DNA from: Enhygromyxa salina
GTDB lineage: Bacteria > Myxococcota_A > Polyangia > Nannocystales > Nannocystaceae
Assembly (NCBI RefSeq): GCF_000737335.2
Contig: NZ_JMCC02000045.1
Span: 1-64,000 of the forward strand
DNA: 64,000 bases
Direction of reading: 5' to 3'
A model generated the notes under the pieces. The model ran no database searches and was not told the DNA's origin. It was given only the letters and a program-made list of their open reading frames with translations. The translations under genes were made by a program, and so were the position numbers. Each line of letters starts with the position of its first letter. Position 1 is the first letter of the stretch. Shown here piece after piece: positions 9,354 to 16,900 of the stretch.

Positions 9354-10307
9354 TCAGCCCGCGTAGCGATCTGTCGCGTCAACCAGCGCCGAGACAATCC
9401 CCGGCTCGAACGCCGAGTGCCCAGCATCTGGCACGATCGTCAGCTCCGACGCCGGCAACCGTTGATGCAGCTGCCAAGCATTGCGCACCGGGCAGATCAC
9501 GTCATAGCGACCGTGCACAATCGATGTCGGAATGTGGGCAATACGATCGCAGGCGTCCAGCAGCTGGCGATCGTGCTGCAAGAACCCACCGTTGACGAAG
9601 TAGTGACACTCGATCCGCGCGAACGGCAGGGTGAACCCGGGGTCTTCGCAGTGGGCCTCGACCTCGGGATCCGGCAGCAAGGTCGCGACCCGACACTCAT
9701 ACAGGCTCCAGGCCGTCGCGCAGCGCGAGCGCTCGACTGGATCCTCGCCGGTCAGGCGCTTGTGATACGCCGTCAGCAGATCACCGCGCTCGGCTTTGGG
9801 GATTGGGGCCAGGAAGTCCGCCCACGCGTCGGGGAACAAGGTCGCCGTGCCACCGCCGTAGAACCACGCCATCTCGGCGTCGGTGAAGGTGAAGATGCCG
9901 CGCAGGACCAGCTCGGTGGTTCGCTGTGGGTGGGTCTGCGCGTAGGCCAGCGCGAGGGTGCTGCCCCACGAGCCGCCAAACACCTGCCAGCGATCAATGC
10001 CCACGTGCTCACGAACCCGCTCGATGTCTTCTACGAGCGCCCACGTGGTGTTGTCATCCAGCGACGCGTGCGGGCGCGAGCGACCGCAGCCGCGCTGGTC
10101 GATCAGCACCACCCGGTAGCGCTGCGGATCAAAGAAGCGCCGGTGCTTGGGATCGGTGCCACCGCCAGGACCGCCGTGCAAGAACACGACGGGCTTGCCC
10201 TTGGGGTTGCCGGACTGCTCCCAGTACAGCTCGTGGATCGGCGACACCCGGAGAAAGCCGCTCTCGTACGGGGTGATCGCAGGATACAGGGAGCGGGGCT
10301 GCGGCAC
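9354..10307 (-). CDS. pip: Proline iminopeptidase (alpha/beta hydrolase), copy 1
   Basis: A 317-residue S33-family peptidase removing N-terminal proline from peptides in the cytoplasm. The nucleophile elbow GGSWGS, the oxyanion segment HGGPGGGT and the late DAGHS histidine motif are all present, as is the family-typical VVLIDQRGCGRS. I chose the GTG at 10305-10307 because it gives the family length (about 315 residues) and starts directly at the conserved LYP region; the frame stays open upstream without homologous content. A close paralog lies at 11451-12422 in the same orientation. Confidence 0.94.
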   Translation of the reverse strand: MPQPRSLYPAITPYESGFLRVSPIHELYWEQSGNPKGKPVVFLHGGPGGGTDPKHRRFFDPQRYRVVLIDQRGCGRSRPHASLDDNTTWALVEDIERVREHVGIDRWQVFGGSWGSTLALAYAQTHPQRTTELVLRGIFTFTDAEMAWFYGGGTATLFPDAWADFLAPIPKAERGDLLTAYHKRLTGEDPVERSRCATAWSLYECRVATLLPDPEVEAHCEDPGFTLPFARIECHYFVNGGFLQHDRQLLDACDRIAHIPTSIVHGRYDVICPVRNAWQLHQRLPASELTIVPDAGHSAFEPGIVSALVDATDRYAG

Positions 10308-10787
10308 GGGCAGAGCTTGGCAGACGAGGGCGGCGTCGTCTAGCGCCGTGCGAGGCCTGCGCACACCCGCGCGGCGCGTTGGCGCACCCCCTCGCCTCGC
10401 GCGGGCCTGGACTGCAGGCACGCTGCGATCTGGGTCAGGCTGCAACAACAGGGGTGTGGCAGTCGATTTGCTGGACCGTCGGTCAGGTCGTCGGCGGTCT
10501 CGTGCGGCGTCATCGCTGGCGGTGGACTCGGATGCAAGTTGGCAGCGAGCGGCCTGTGCGAGCGCCTGAGATCGCGGGTGTACCCACGCCTGCGGGGGCG
10601 ACCGATGCGAGCACGCATCGAGCTCGCGAACACGGCACCAGCCGGCGGGCCGCCGCGACCACGCCGCATCTGACCGTCAGCGTCCGCGTGTGGCGTCTTG
10701 GGTCGCATCGAAGCTCAAAAAAATCTGATCCCCAGGCAAGCGCGACGGCGGCTCGAAACGCATGACGGGTGCTATGTGGACCAGGTC
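10308..10787. other. Intergenic region between divergent genes
   Basis: About 480 bases between the iminopeptidase (leftward) and the gene at 10788 (rightward). Frames through it on both strands are rich in Arg and Pro and look like shadows. An A-run (7 A) occurs at about 10717-10723. No recognised RNA or repeat was seen; promoters for both genes presumably lie here. Confidence 0.5.
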
Positions 10788-11462
10788 ATGATCGACGCAG
10801 TGATCGACCGAATCCGAGCGCTCGACCTCGATCGCGAGCACCGCGCGTTGACCGAGCATGTGAGCGTGATTAGCCCGATCGCGCTCGAGCTGCTCGCCTA
10901 CGAGAAGCTCACCTCGATCGGGCACGAGGCCCGCTATGTCGCCGGTATCCAGCTGCGGGTGGTCCACGAGCTCGCCGCCAAGCTGCGCTGGGTCGAGCGG
11001 CTCACGACCAGCCCGCGCGTGGACCCGGGTGTTCGCATCGCGCTCTCTGGGCTGCTGCGCAATCTTTGCCGCGAGTCGGAATTGCTGCCAGTGATCGACT
11101 CCGAGGCGACCGTGCTGCTCGAGTCTGCCACGCTGTTTCACTCGTTGCTGTCGCGCTTGCGCCCGTGGCTGCCCCCGATGGTGCTCGCGTTCGAACCCGA
11201 CCTCGTCGTCGAGATGTTGCAGCTTGGGATCCCCGACTACCTGCACCCGCTGCTGCGCCAGCGCTTTGAAGACCTGTGGGAGCTGTTTCACGAGCTTCGC
11301 CAGCAGCCCTCGACGGGGCTGAGCGTCGCGCCGACTCAACAGCCCTCGACCCCGCCCGCGCCGCCGTGGACCACGCCGCGCTGGGTCAGCCCCTGGCTCG
11401 ACTGCGGCGACGCGTTTCCGGGCGCGGCCTCGAACACGAAGCGCGACAAGCTAACCGGCTGA
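10788..11462 (+). CDS. Hypothetical helical protein
   Basis: A 224-residue protein starting at ATG 10788; the frame is open 90 bases further upstream and a GTG at 10776 is an alternative. It is mostly alpha-helical, with regularly spaced Leu, Arg and Glu and no signal peptide or membrane segment. The last 50 residues are low-complexity and Pro-rich (PSTPPAPPWTTP). No family is recognised. Its 3' end overlaps the end of the convergent iminopeptidase gene by 12 bases. It lies between the two iminopeptidase paralogs, and no functional link is evident. Confidence 0.65.
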   Translation: MIDAVIDRIRALDLDREHRALTEHVSVISPIALELLAYEKLTSIGHEARYVAGIQLRVVHELAAKLRWVERLTTSPRVDPGVRIALSGLLRNLCRESELLPVIDSEATVLLESATLFHSLLSRLRPWLPPMVLAFEPDLVVEMLQLGIPDYLHPLLRQRFEDLWELFHELRQQPSTGLSVAPTQQPSTPPAPPWTTPRWVSPWLDCGDAFPGAASNTKRDKLTG

Positions 11463-12422
11463 GTCCCGAAACCGATCGGTCGCGCGCACCAGACGGTCGA
11501 CCGTGCCCGGCTCGTAGGACGAGTGGCCGGCGTCCTCGACGATCTCGAGCTGGGCTTGCGGCCAGACCCGCGACAAGTCCCAGGCCGACACCATCGGGCA
11601 CACCACGTCGTAGCGGCCCTGCACGATCACGCCGGGGATATGCCGGATCCGATCGATGTCGCGCAGCAGCTGGGCGTCGACCTCGAAGAACCCGCGATTG
11701 ACAAAGTAGTGGCACTCGATCCGCGCGAACGCGAGGGCGAACGCGTCTTCGCTGGCGTGATCCGTGTAGGCGGGCCTCGGCAGCAAGAAGCTGGTGCTGG
11801 CCTCCCACACGCTCCACGCCTTCGCGGCGATCTGCCGGACCTCGGGGTCGGAGCTGGTCAACCGTCGGTAGTAGGCGCTCATCATGTCGCCGCGCTCGTC
11901 GACGGGGATCGGCGCGAGGTAGGCCTCCCACGCGTCGGGAAACACCTCGCTCGCGCCCGACTGGTAGAACCACAGCAGCTCCTTGCGGCGCAGCATGAAG
12001 ATCCCGCGCAGGACCAGCTCGGTGACCCGCTCGGGGTGGCGCTGGGCGTAGGCCAGCGCGAGCGTGCTGCCCCACGAGCCGCCGAACACTTGCCAGCGCT
12101 CGATCCCCAGCAGCTCGCGCAGCGCCTCCATGTCGGCGACGAGGTGCCAGGTGGTGTTGTCCTCGAGGTTGGCGTGGGGCGTGCTCTGGCCGCAGCCGCG
12201 TTGATCGAACAGCACGATCCGGTACGCCGCCGGATCGAAGAAGCGCCGCTGCGCCGGCGAGGTCCCGCCCCCAGGGCCACCGTGCACGAACACCACGGGC
12301 TTGCCGGCTGGGTTGCCCGAGACCTCCCAGTAGACCTCGTGAGTGTTCGAGACCCGCAGGTGGCCGCTCGCGTGCGGGTGGATGTCGGGGTACAGCTCGC
12401 GCCGACCGTGCAGGGTGCTCAT
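11451..12422 (-). CDS. pip: Proline iminopeptidase (alpha/beta hydrolase), copy 2
   Basis: A 323-residue S33 peptidase, clearly paralogous to the protein at 9354-10307: the two share runs such as HGGPGGGT, DQRGCGQS or DQRGCGRS, GGSWGSTLALAYAQ and FARIECHYFVN. The predicted triad is the Ser of GGSWGS, an Asp in GRYDVVCP and the His of DAGHS. The ATG at 12420-12422 overlaps the TGA of the upstream VOC gene (ATGA), so translation is coupled. The frame is open far upstream, but that stretch lies opposite the VOC gene and the 76-bp repeats and is not part of the protein. Confidence 0.94.
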   Translation of the reverse strand: MSTLHGRRELYPDIHPHASGHLRVSNTHEVYWEVSGNPAGKPVVFVHGGPGGGTSPAQRRFFDPAAYRIVLFDQRGCGQSTPHANLEDNTTWHLVADMEALRELLGIERWQVFGGSWGSTLALAYAQRHPERVTELVLRGIFMLRRKELLWFYQSGASEVFPDAWEAYLAPIPVDERGDMMSAYYRRLTSSDPEVRQIAAKAWSVWEASTSFLLPRPAYTDHASEDAFALAFARIECHYFVNRGFFEVDAQLLRDIDRIRHIPGVIVQGRYDVVCPMVSAWDLSRVWPQAQLEIVEDAGHSSYEPGTVDRLVRATDRFRDSAG

Positions 12423-12907
12423 GCTCGCTCGCTCCCCTCGGTGGCCAAGTGGGTCGCCAGCTCGGCGGGGGCCTGGACCAGCTCGATCAGCACGCCCTCC
12501 CCCGAGCGCGGGTGCTCGTCGGTGGGCTTGGGATGGATGAAGCAGACATCGTGGCCGGACGCGCCCTTGCGGATCCCACCCGGAGCGAAGCGCACGCCCT
12601 GCTGCTTCAACCACTCGACCGCGGCGGGGAGATCGTCGACCCACAGACCAATATGGTTGAGCGCGGGCTCGGACACCTTTGGCCGGCCCCCGGGATCGAG
12701 CGGCTGCATCAGGTCGATCTCGACGGCGCCCGAGCCCGCGCCGAGGCGAAGGATGTCCTCGTCCACGTTCTCCGCCTCGCTGCGATGGCTGCCCACCTGC
12801 TGGACCCCGAGCAGGCCGATCCACAGCTCGCACAGAGCTGACTTGTCGCGACCACCGATCGCAACTTGCTGAAGGCCGAGCACACGGAACGGGCGAGGGT
12901 GAGGCAT
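12419..12907 (-). CDS. VOC (glyoxalase/methylmalonyl-CoA epimerase-like) protein
   Basis: A 162-residue protein with two beta-alpha-beta-beta-beta modules of the vicinal oxygen chelate fold: GLQQVAIGGRD at the first strand, VEIDLMQP, then NHIGLWVDDL starting the second module and GVLIELVQAP ending it. The likely metal ligands are the His of NHIGLWV and the Glu residues of VEID and LIEL; the first-strand position that is often His is occupied differently (QQVA), so metal binding should not be assumed. The ATG at 12905-12907 matches the conserved N-terminus. Its TGA overlaps the ATG of the iminopeptidase gene, giving a two-gene operon. The substrate is unknown. Confidence 0.8.
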   Translation of the reverse strand: MPHPRPFRVLGLQQVAIGGRDKSALCELWIGLLGVQQVGSHRSEAENVDEDILRLGAGSGAVEIDLMQPLDPGGRPKVSEPALNHIGLWVDDLPAAVEWLKQQGVRFAPGGIRKGASGHDVCFIHPKPTDEHPRSGEGVLIELVQAPAELATHLATEGSERA

Positions 12908-12939
12908 CGCCGCGGAGCATAGCGCCAAAGCGCGCATGA

Positions 12940-13166
12940 GTTCGCTGCCCTTGGTGAAACAGTCTACGAACGCCGCCTGCAAGCGGGCGAGAAGCCCTCG
13001 CCCGAGCTGAAAACAGTTCGCTGCCCTCGGTGAAACAGTCTACGAACGCCGCCTGCAAGCGGGCGAGAAGCCCTCGCCCGAGCTGAAAACAGTTCGCTGC
13101 CCTCGGTGAAACAGTCTACGAGAGCGTCCGCAAGCGGGCGAGAAGCTCTCGCCCGCGCTGAAAACG
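12940..13166. repeat. Three tandem 76-bp units, each with an 8-bp stem hairpin
   Basis: Units start at 12940, 13016 and 13092, an exact 76-base period. Units 1 and 2 are nearly identical; unit 3 has diverged and lost one base. Each holds a perfect hairpin CGGGCGAG-N5-CTCGCCCG at 12984-13004, 13060-13080 and 13135-13155. The loop is AAGCC in units 1 and 2 and AAGCT in unit 3. A lone hairpin of the same kind lies at 28444-28464. The stem is kept while the loop varies, which points to a dispersed palindromic (REP-like) family. It lies between a leftward and a rightward gene. Confidence 0.85.
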
Positions 13167-13278
13167 ATCTCCACGCCCAGCTGCAGCCGAACGGTGCCAA
13201 ACTGAACGCGCTGCCAAACCCGGACGGGGGTCCACGCGAATTGCCACGCAGGGCACCAAGGCGCGATAAGCTGTTCGC

Positions 13279-13923
13279 GTGGCAACGAATGACATCGAGC
13301 TGCTCGCGGCCTGGCGCGAGGGCGACCGCGACGCTGGCGGCAAGCTGCTCACGCGTCACTTCCGATCGCTCTACATGTTCTTTGCGACCAAGGTTGGCCA
13401 CCAAGTCGAGGTCGAGGATCTGGTCCAGCGCACCTTCACGGGCGCGCTCGAGGGCATCGGCCGGTTTCGCGGCGACGCGGCCGTCAAGACGTGGCTGCTG
13501 GCGATCGCCCGCAATGTGCTGCGCCAGTGGGCGTGGGAGCGCAAGCGCAAGCGCACCCGCGAGGCACAGATCGGCGACAGCTCGATCGCGGATCTCGGGG
13601 TGGGTGTCAGCACCGCCTTCGCCCAGGCCCGCGAGCAAAAGCTGCTGGTCACCGCGCTGCAGCGCATCCCGATCGACGCGCAGATGATCCTCGAGCTGTA
13701 CTTTTGGGAGCGGCTCAAGGCCCGCGAGCTCGCGGTTGTGTTCGAGATCCCCGAGGGCACAGTGCGCGGTCGGATTCGCAAGGCGAAGGCCCTGCTCGAG
13801 GCCGAGCTCAACGAGCTGACCCGCACGGGGGAGGAGCTGGCTTCGGTGATGCAGGGGCTCGAGACTTGGGCTGGGGAAGTTGCGAATCAAGTCGCCGAGC
13901 TGGGGCTCGAGCGACGCGACTAG
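13279..13923 (+). CDS. ECF-type RNA polymerase sigma factor
   Basis: A 214-residue sigma-70 family protein with region 2 (LLTRHFRSLYMFF, then VEDLVQRTFTGAL and TWLLAIARNVLRQW) and region 4 (ELYFWERLKARELAVVF plus the helix-turn-helix EIPEGTVRGRIRKAKA). Regions 1.1 and 3 are missing, as expected for extracytoplasmic-function sigma factors. Start is the GTG at 13279. The 40-residue tail after region 4 is longer than usual. No adjacent anti-sigma gene with a zinc-binding or membrane domain is visible, because the next gene is convergent, so regulation is probably by a partner elsewhere. The 76-bp repeat array lies just upstream of its promoter region. Confidence 0.92.
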   Translation: MATNDIELLAAWREGDRDAGGKLLTRHFRSLYMFFATKVGHQVEVEDLVQRTFTGALEGIGRFRGDAAVKTWLLAIARNVLRQWAWERKRKRTREAQIGDSSIADLGVGVSTAFAQAREQKLLVTALQRIPIDAQMILELYFWERLKARELAVVFEIPEGTVRGRIRKAKALLEAELNELTRTGEELASVMQGLETWAGEVANQVAELGLERRD

Positions 13924-14045
13924 TCGCATTGGGAGGGCTCGCGGGGAGGCGCGATGCTCACGCATTCTGCGACCCCGCATCGGATGTCTCATCCGCCCAC
14001 GTTGGCCGACCCGGGCAGCACGAGAGACAAGGCGCTCGGTCGTGC

Positions 14046-15602
14046 TCAGTGACCTTGGAAGATGAACGCCTCGCCGTCGCCCGCAGGACTCTCGTACTCG
14101 AGCTGGTGGGTCGCACCAAACACGAAGTCGCTGCCACCGTCGCCATCAAAGTCACCGGCGTGGACCTCGAGGCCGAACGCCTGGCCGACGTCGCCGTAGA
14201 AGCGGTGGCCGCCGATGCCCAGCGCGCCGACATCGACGCGGCGCTGGCGGGGATCCTTGGGGTCCTCTTGCATCGCGCAGGTGAAGCTCCCGAGGTCGTC
14301 ATCCCACCAGCAGTCGAACTGCGCCGGCAGCTCGAGCCACACCCCCGCGTCGTAGGCCAGCGCCCACGCTTCATTGTTGCCGCTGCCGATCAGGATCGCC
14401 GGCCCGTATACACCCTGGGCGAGGATCGGGTGATTGATGCGGTTGTAGAGCTCCCCCGCGAAGCCGCCCGCGGCGACTGAGCGGCCGAGCTGATCGGTGA
14501 TCGTCGAGCTCTCGTAGATGGTGTCGGCGACGTCGCTCGCGCGGCTGATACCCGCGAGGATCCGATCGGCGCCGATCCCCTGATCCTTGCCGCCGAGGAC
14601 CACGTAGGTGCGACCGCGGCGGTCCCAGTTCGAGCAGGCGGCTTGGCACTCGCGCGCGGGCGCGCCGACGATCAAGTCCTCGTATCCGTCGAGGTTGAGA
14701 TCGTCGCTCGCAATGTCGAAGCCGAAATTATTTCCGACGGCCTCGGCCACGATCAACGCAATGTCCTGGTCCTCGTAGTCGCCGTCACGCAAGCTGTACA
14801 CGGCGTCGAACTGCGCGCGACCGTAGACGATCGCAACCGAGCCGCCCCAGTTGCGCCCGCCGTTGATCGCGTCGCCGTACGAGCCGATCAGGAGCTCGTC
14901 GAAGTCGTCGCCGTTGAAGTCGGCGGTGCCCAGCGAGCAACCGCTGCGGCCCGTACCCTTGAAGATCGCGGTCGCATCGGTCACGCTCGTCGGCGACTGG
15001 ACGCCGTCGAAGTCGAACACGTAGGCTTCACCGATGCCCTCGTACAGGCCCGCTCCGACGTCGCAAGCCCCAGCTCCGAGCTCGGCAATGCCGTCGCCGT
15101 CGTAGTCGCCGACGCTCAGCGACCAGCCGAGGTAGTCATTGCTCGCGCCGCCGGTGATGGTGTGGTCGGCGCTGCCGATGCCGAGCGTGCTCTGCTGCGG
15201 GAGTGGGCCGTCGAATACGTGGACCTGCCCGCGACCATTCGACAGACTCGGCGAGGCGACGATCAGATCGTCGACCCCGTCGCCGCCGAGATCACCGACC
15301 GCGACCGACCAGCCCGTCTCGGCCGCCGCCGGCCCCTCGATCGTCACGTCGGCCATCCCAGCCTCGAGCACGGGCGCGTTGGCCAGGTCGATCGGACCGT
15401 AAAACACGTAGACTCGGTTACCGTGGGCTTGCTGCGGCGCGGTCACGACGAGGTCGAGGTCGCCGTCCCCGTCCAGATCTCCGCTGCTGATCTGGAAGCC
15501 GAAGCGATCGCCCTCCTTTCCGATCGCGTAGCCTTCCGCGTCGTATGCCGGGATGTTGGGGAGCGAACTGAAGATGAGCGTGGTGGCAATTGTAGTAATC
15601 AC
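14046..15602 (-). CDS. FG-GAP (integrin alpha-like) repeat protein
   Basis: About 518 residues if translation begins at the GTG 15600-15602; the frame is open to 15749 but that extension has no signal-peptide character. Six to seven FG-GAP blades follow one another, each with a Ca2+-binding loop such as DLDGDGDLDL, DYDGDGIAEL, DFNGDDFDEL, DLNLDGYEDL or DFDGDGGSDF and a closing strand of the VYVFYGP or AIVYG type. This makes a seven-bladed beta-propeller, usually extracellular and stabilised by calcium. A weak hydrophobic stretch (ITTIATTLIF) could be the end of a secretion signal. The 5' end abuts a stretch of decayed genes, so the true N-terminus may be lost. Confidence 0.8.
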   Translation of the reverse strand: MITTIATTLIFSSLPNIPAYDAEGYAIGKEGDRFGFQISSGDLDGDGDLDLVVTAPQQAHGNRVYVFYGPIDLANAPVLEAGMADVTIEGPAAAETGWSVAVGDLGGDGVDDLIVASPSLSNGRGQVHVFDGPLPQQSTLGIGSADHTITGGASNDYLGWSLSVGDYDGDGIAELGAGACDVGAGLYEGIGEAYVFDFDGVQSPTSVTDATAIFKGTGRSGCSLGTADFNGDDFDELLIGSYGDAINGGRNWGGSVAIVYGRAQFDAVYSLRDGDYEDQDIALIVAEAVGNNFGFDIASDDLNLDGYEDLIVGAPARECQAACSNWDRRGRTYVVLGGKDQGIGADRILAGISRASDVADTIYESSTITDQLGRSVAAGGFAGELYNRINHPILAQGVYGPAILIGSGNNEAWALAYDAGVWLELPAQFDCWWDDDLGSFTCAMQEDPKDPRQRRVDVGALGIGGHRFYGDVGQAFGLEVHAGDFDGDGGSDFVFGATHQLEYESPAGDGEAFIFQGH

Positions 15603-15758
15603 GGGTTCACAGTCTCGAGCGCGCCCCAATTGGATCAACGCGCGTTTGAGAGGATTCTCCGCTGGGTATGGAGCAGCGCGCGGGCCCGATACATGGCATA
15701 GATCAAGTACGCAGGCGCACAAATTGCCGCGTGAACATCGCATGTTCATGGGCGTGAG

Positions 15759-15959
15759 TCACAGGCCCACGCTCAATGGTCGGTCGCCGAGGCTCCTGCA
15801 CAAGCCTGCTATTCGCGGATCGACCGCGACGACGGCGAAGATGCCCACGCGCGGATGCGTGACGACCTCGAGCTTCGTGCCCGATTGCTCGAACCCCGAG
15901 GCCGTGAACGCCGGGACGATGCGCCCGCTGATCAACGTGACCAACACGACGACCCGACG
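15759..15959 (-). pseudogene. NnrS-like fragment
   Basis: The frame reads VLVTLISGRIVPAFTASGF and continues to a stop near 15759. The pattern G-R-x-x-P-A-F-T at the end of a hydrophobic helix is characteristic of NnrS family heme/copper membrane proteins linked to nitric oxide metabolism. Only about 65 codons remain of a family of about 400 residues, there is no natural start, and the sequence runs out of NnrS-like content on both sides. I read this as a remnant rather than a gene. The assignment rests on one short motif. Confidence 0.45.
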
Positions 15960-16347
15960 TGGCCTTTTGTCCGCGAGAATCGTTGATTGCGTCCGTACCC
16001 CATGACGCCCGCAAGATTTGGGGCAAGGAGGCTATCGTCGTTTGCAGGGAGGCGTTCAACAAGTCGCACAAGACCAAGGGCGGGGGTTCCAAGCTCGACG
16101 GCCAGGCGATGACCCTGGACTCCCAAGCTTGCAACAATTCATGCGATCGCACCAACGCCTGCTAGCAAGCGGCGCACTGCGGCATCGAGCCTGCCCCCAG
16201 CCGCTGCAGAGGCACGCCCGATTCACAGCAAATCGGACTCCGGTATACTGCGAGGCCGAGTCGACAACGGCAGGAGCGACCCCAGATGTGCCTGGGGTCA
16301 TGAATTCTAGCTGATTACCGCTCTTGCAGCCCGTCGCAGTGGCCAGT
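15960..16347. other. Decayed intergenic stretch
   Basis: Between the NnrS-like fragment and the RND remnant only short frames are seen. One plus-strand frame (15959-16165) has reasonable codon composition but no recognisable content. The 51-base dispersed repeat at 16239-16289 lies here. The stretch is less GC-rich than its surroundings. Confidence 0.5.
16239..16289. repeat. Dispersed 51-bp repeat, copy A
   Basis: This segment aligns with 49593-49643 over 51 bases with about six differences, including one compensating pair of single-base gaps. The shared core is GACAACGGCAGGAGCG. Both copies are in the same orientation and in non-coding DNA. Confidence 0.7.
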
Positions 16348-16470
16348 TCAGACCCACCCGAGGTCGTCGAGCAGCACGTACGCAGCCGGCAGCACCACCA
16401 ACACCAACAGCGTGCTCGCGGCCAACCCAAACACGATACTCGTGGCCACCGGGATCAGCATCGGCACCAT
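16348..16470 (-). pseudogene. C-terminal remnant of an RND efflux permease
   Basis: Forty codons ending in TGA (16348-16350) read MVPMLIPVATSIVFGLAAS, then a Leu/Val helix, then PAAYVLLDDLGWV. This matches the last transmembrane helix and tail of RND permeases, where a P-M-A-x-S-I-x-F-G-L helix is followed by V-P-x-x-Y-x-L-x-D-D. Codons upstream of 16470 no longer resemble an RND protein, so the rest of the gene is gone. It is not the tail of the intact RND gene at 4517-7600, which ends differently. Confidence 0.65.
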
Positions 16471-16522
16471 GGAAGGACATGCGATGGGGTCCGGGGGTGG
16501 CGCGAACGTCGCGCCGCTCATT

Positions 16523-16708
16523 TTAGGCGTGTGGCTCGGCAGACGAAGTGGGCCCGGGCTGAGTCGGGTCCGCGAGCACCCGCGCGATGTCGTCGGGCTT
16601 GTTGGCTATCTTGACCAAGGGCATCGCACCGCGGCAGCGGGGGCAGATCATATGACGCCAGGGCCGGCTGCTCCTGCGCGAGCAGATCGGGCACGGATCC
16701 TGAGTTAG
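16523..16708 (-). pseudogene. C-terminal zinc-ribbon remnant of a transposase
   Basis: An open stretch with no start codon, bounded upstream by an in-frame TGA at about 16709-16711, reads DPCPICSRR, then MICPRCRGAMPLVKIA, then PDDIARVLADPTQPGP and a TAA. A CxxC...CPRC zinc ribbon followed by hydrophobic residues and an I-A-R-x-L-A motif is the usual C-terminus of IS91/ISCR-type (Y2) transposases. Only the tail survives. It suggests past mobile-element activity in this stretch of broken genes. Confidence 0.5.
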
Positions 16709-16900
16709 TCAAAAGGGGCAGCGAAGCCCCTCCGACGGGTTAATAACCCACAGAATTCATTGAGTTTTCTTGTCCCGCCTGCCGTGCTCGCGGTCGCACG
16801 CACCCTCGACGCCCCCGCGCTCGTGCTCGCGCTGGAAGCGATCACCGCGGTGCGAGAGTCGCCGCTATCAATTCGAACCCGCAGTAAGTAGGGTGAAGTC

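Noticed and set aside
10340..10708. 122-codon minus-strand frame upstream of the first iminopeptidase
   Set aside because: Arg/Pro-rich, no start signal and no family features; most likely non-coding.
12940..13166. CRISPR-like array
   Set aside because: The 76-base units follow each other directly with no unique spacers, and no cas genes are near. They are tandem hairpin repeats.
15703..16155. 150-codon minus-strand frame as a gene
   Set aside because: It overlaps the NnrS-like fragment in another frame, is dominated by His and Arg, and has no recognisable domain.
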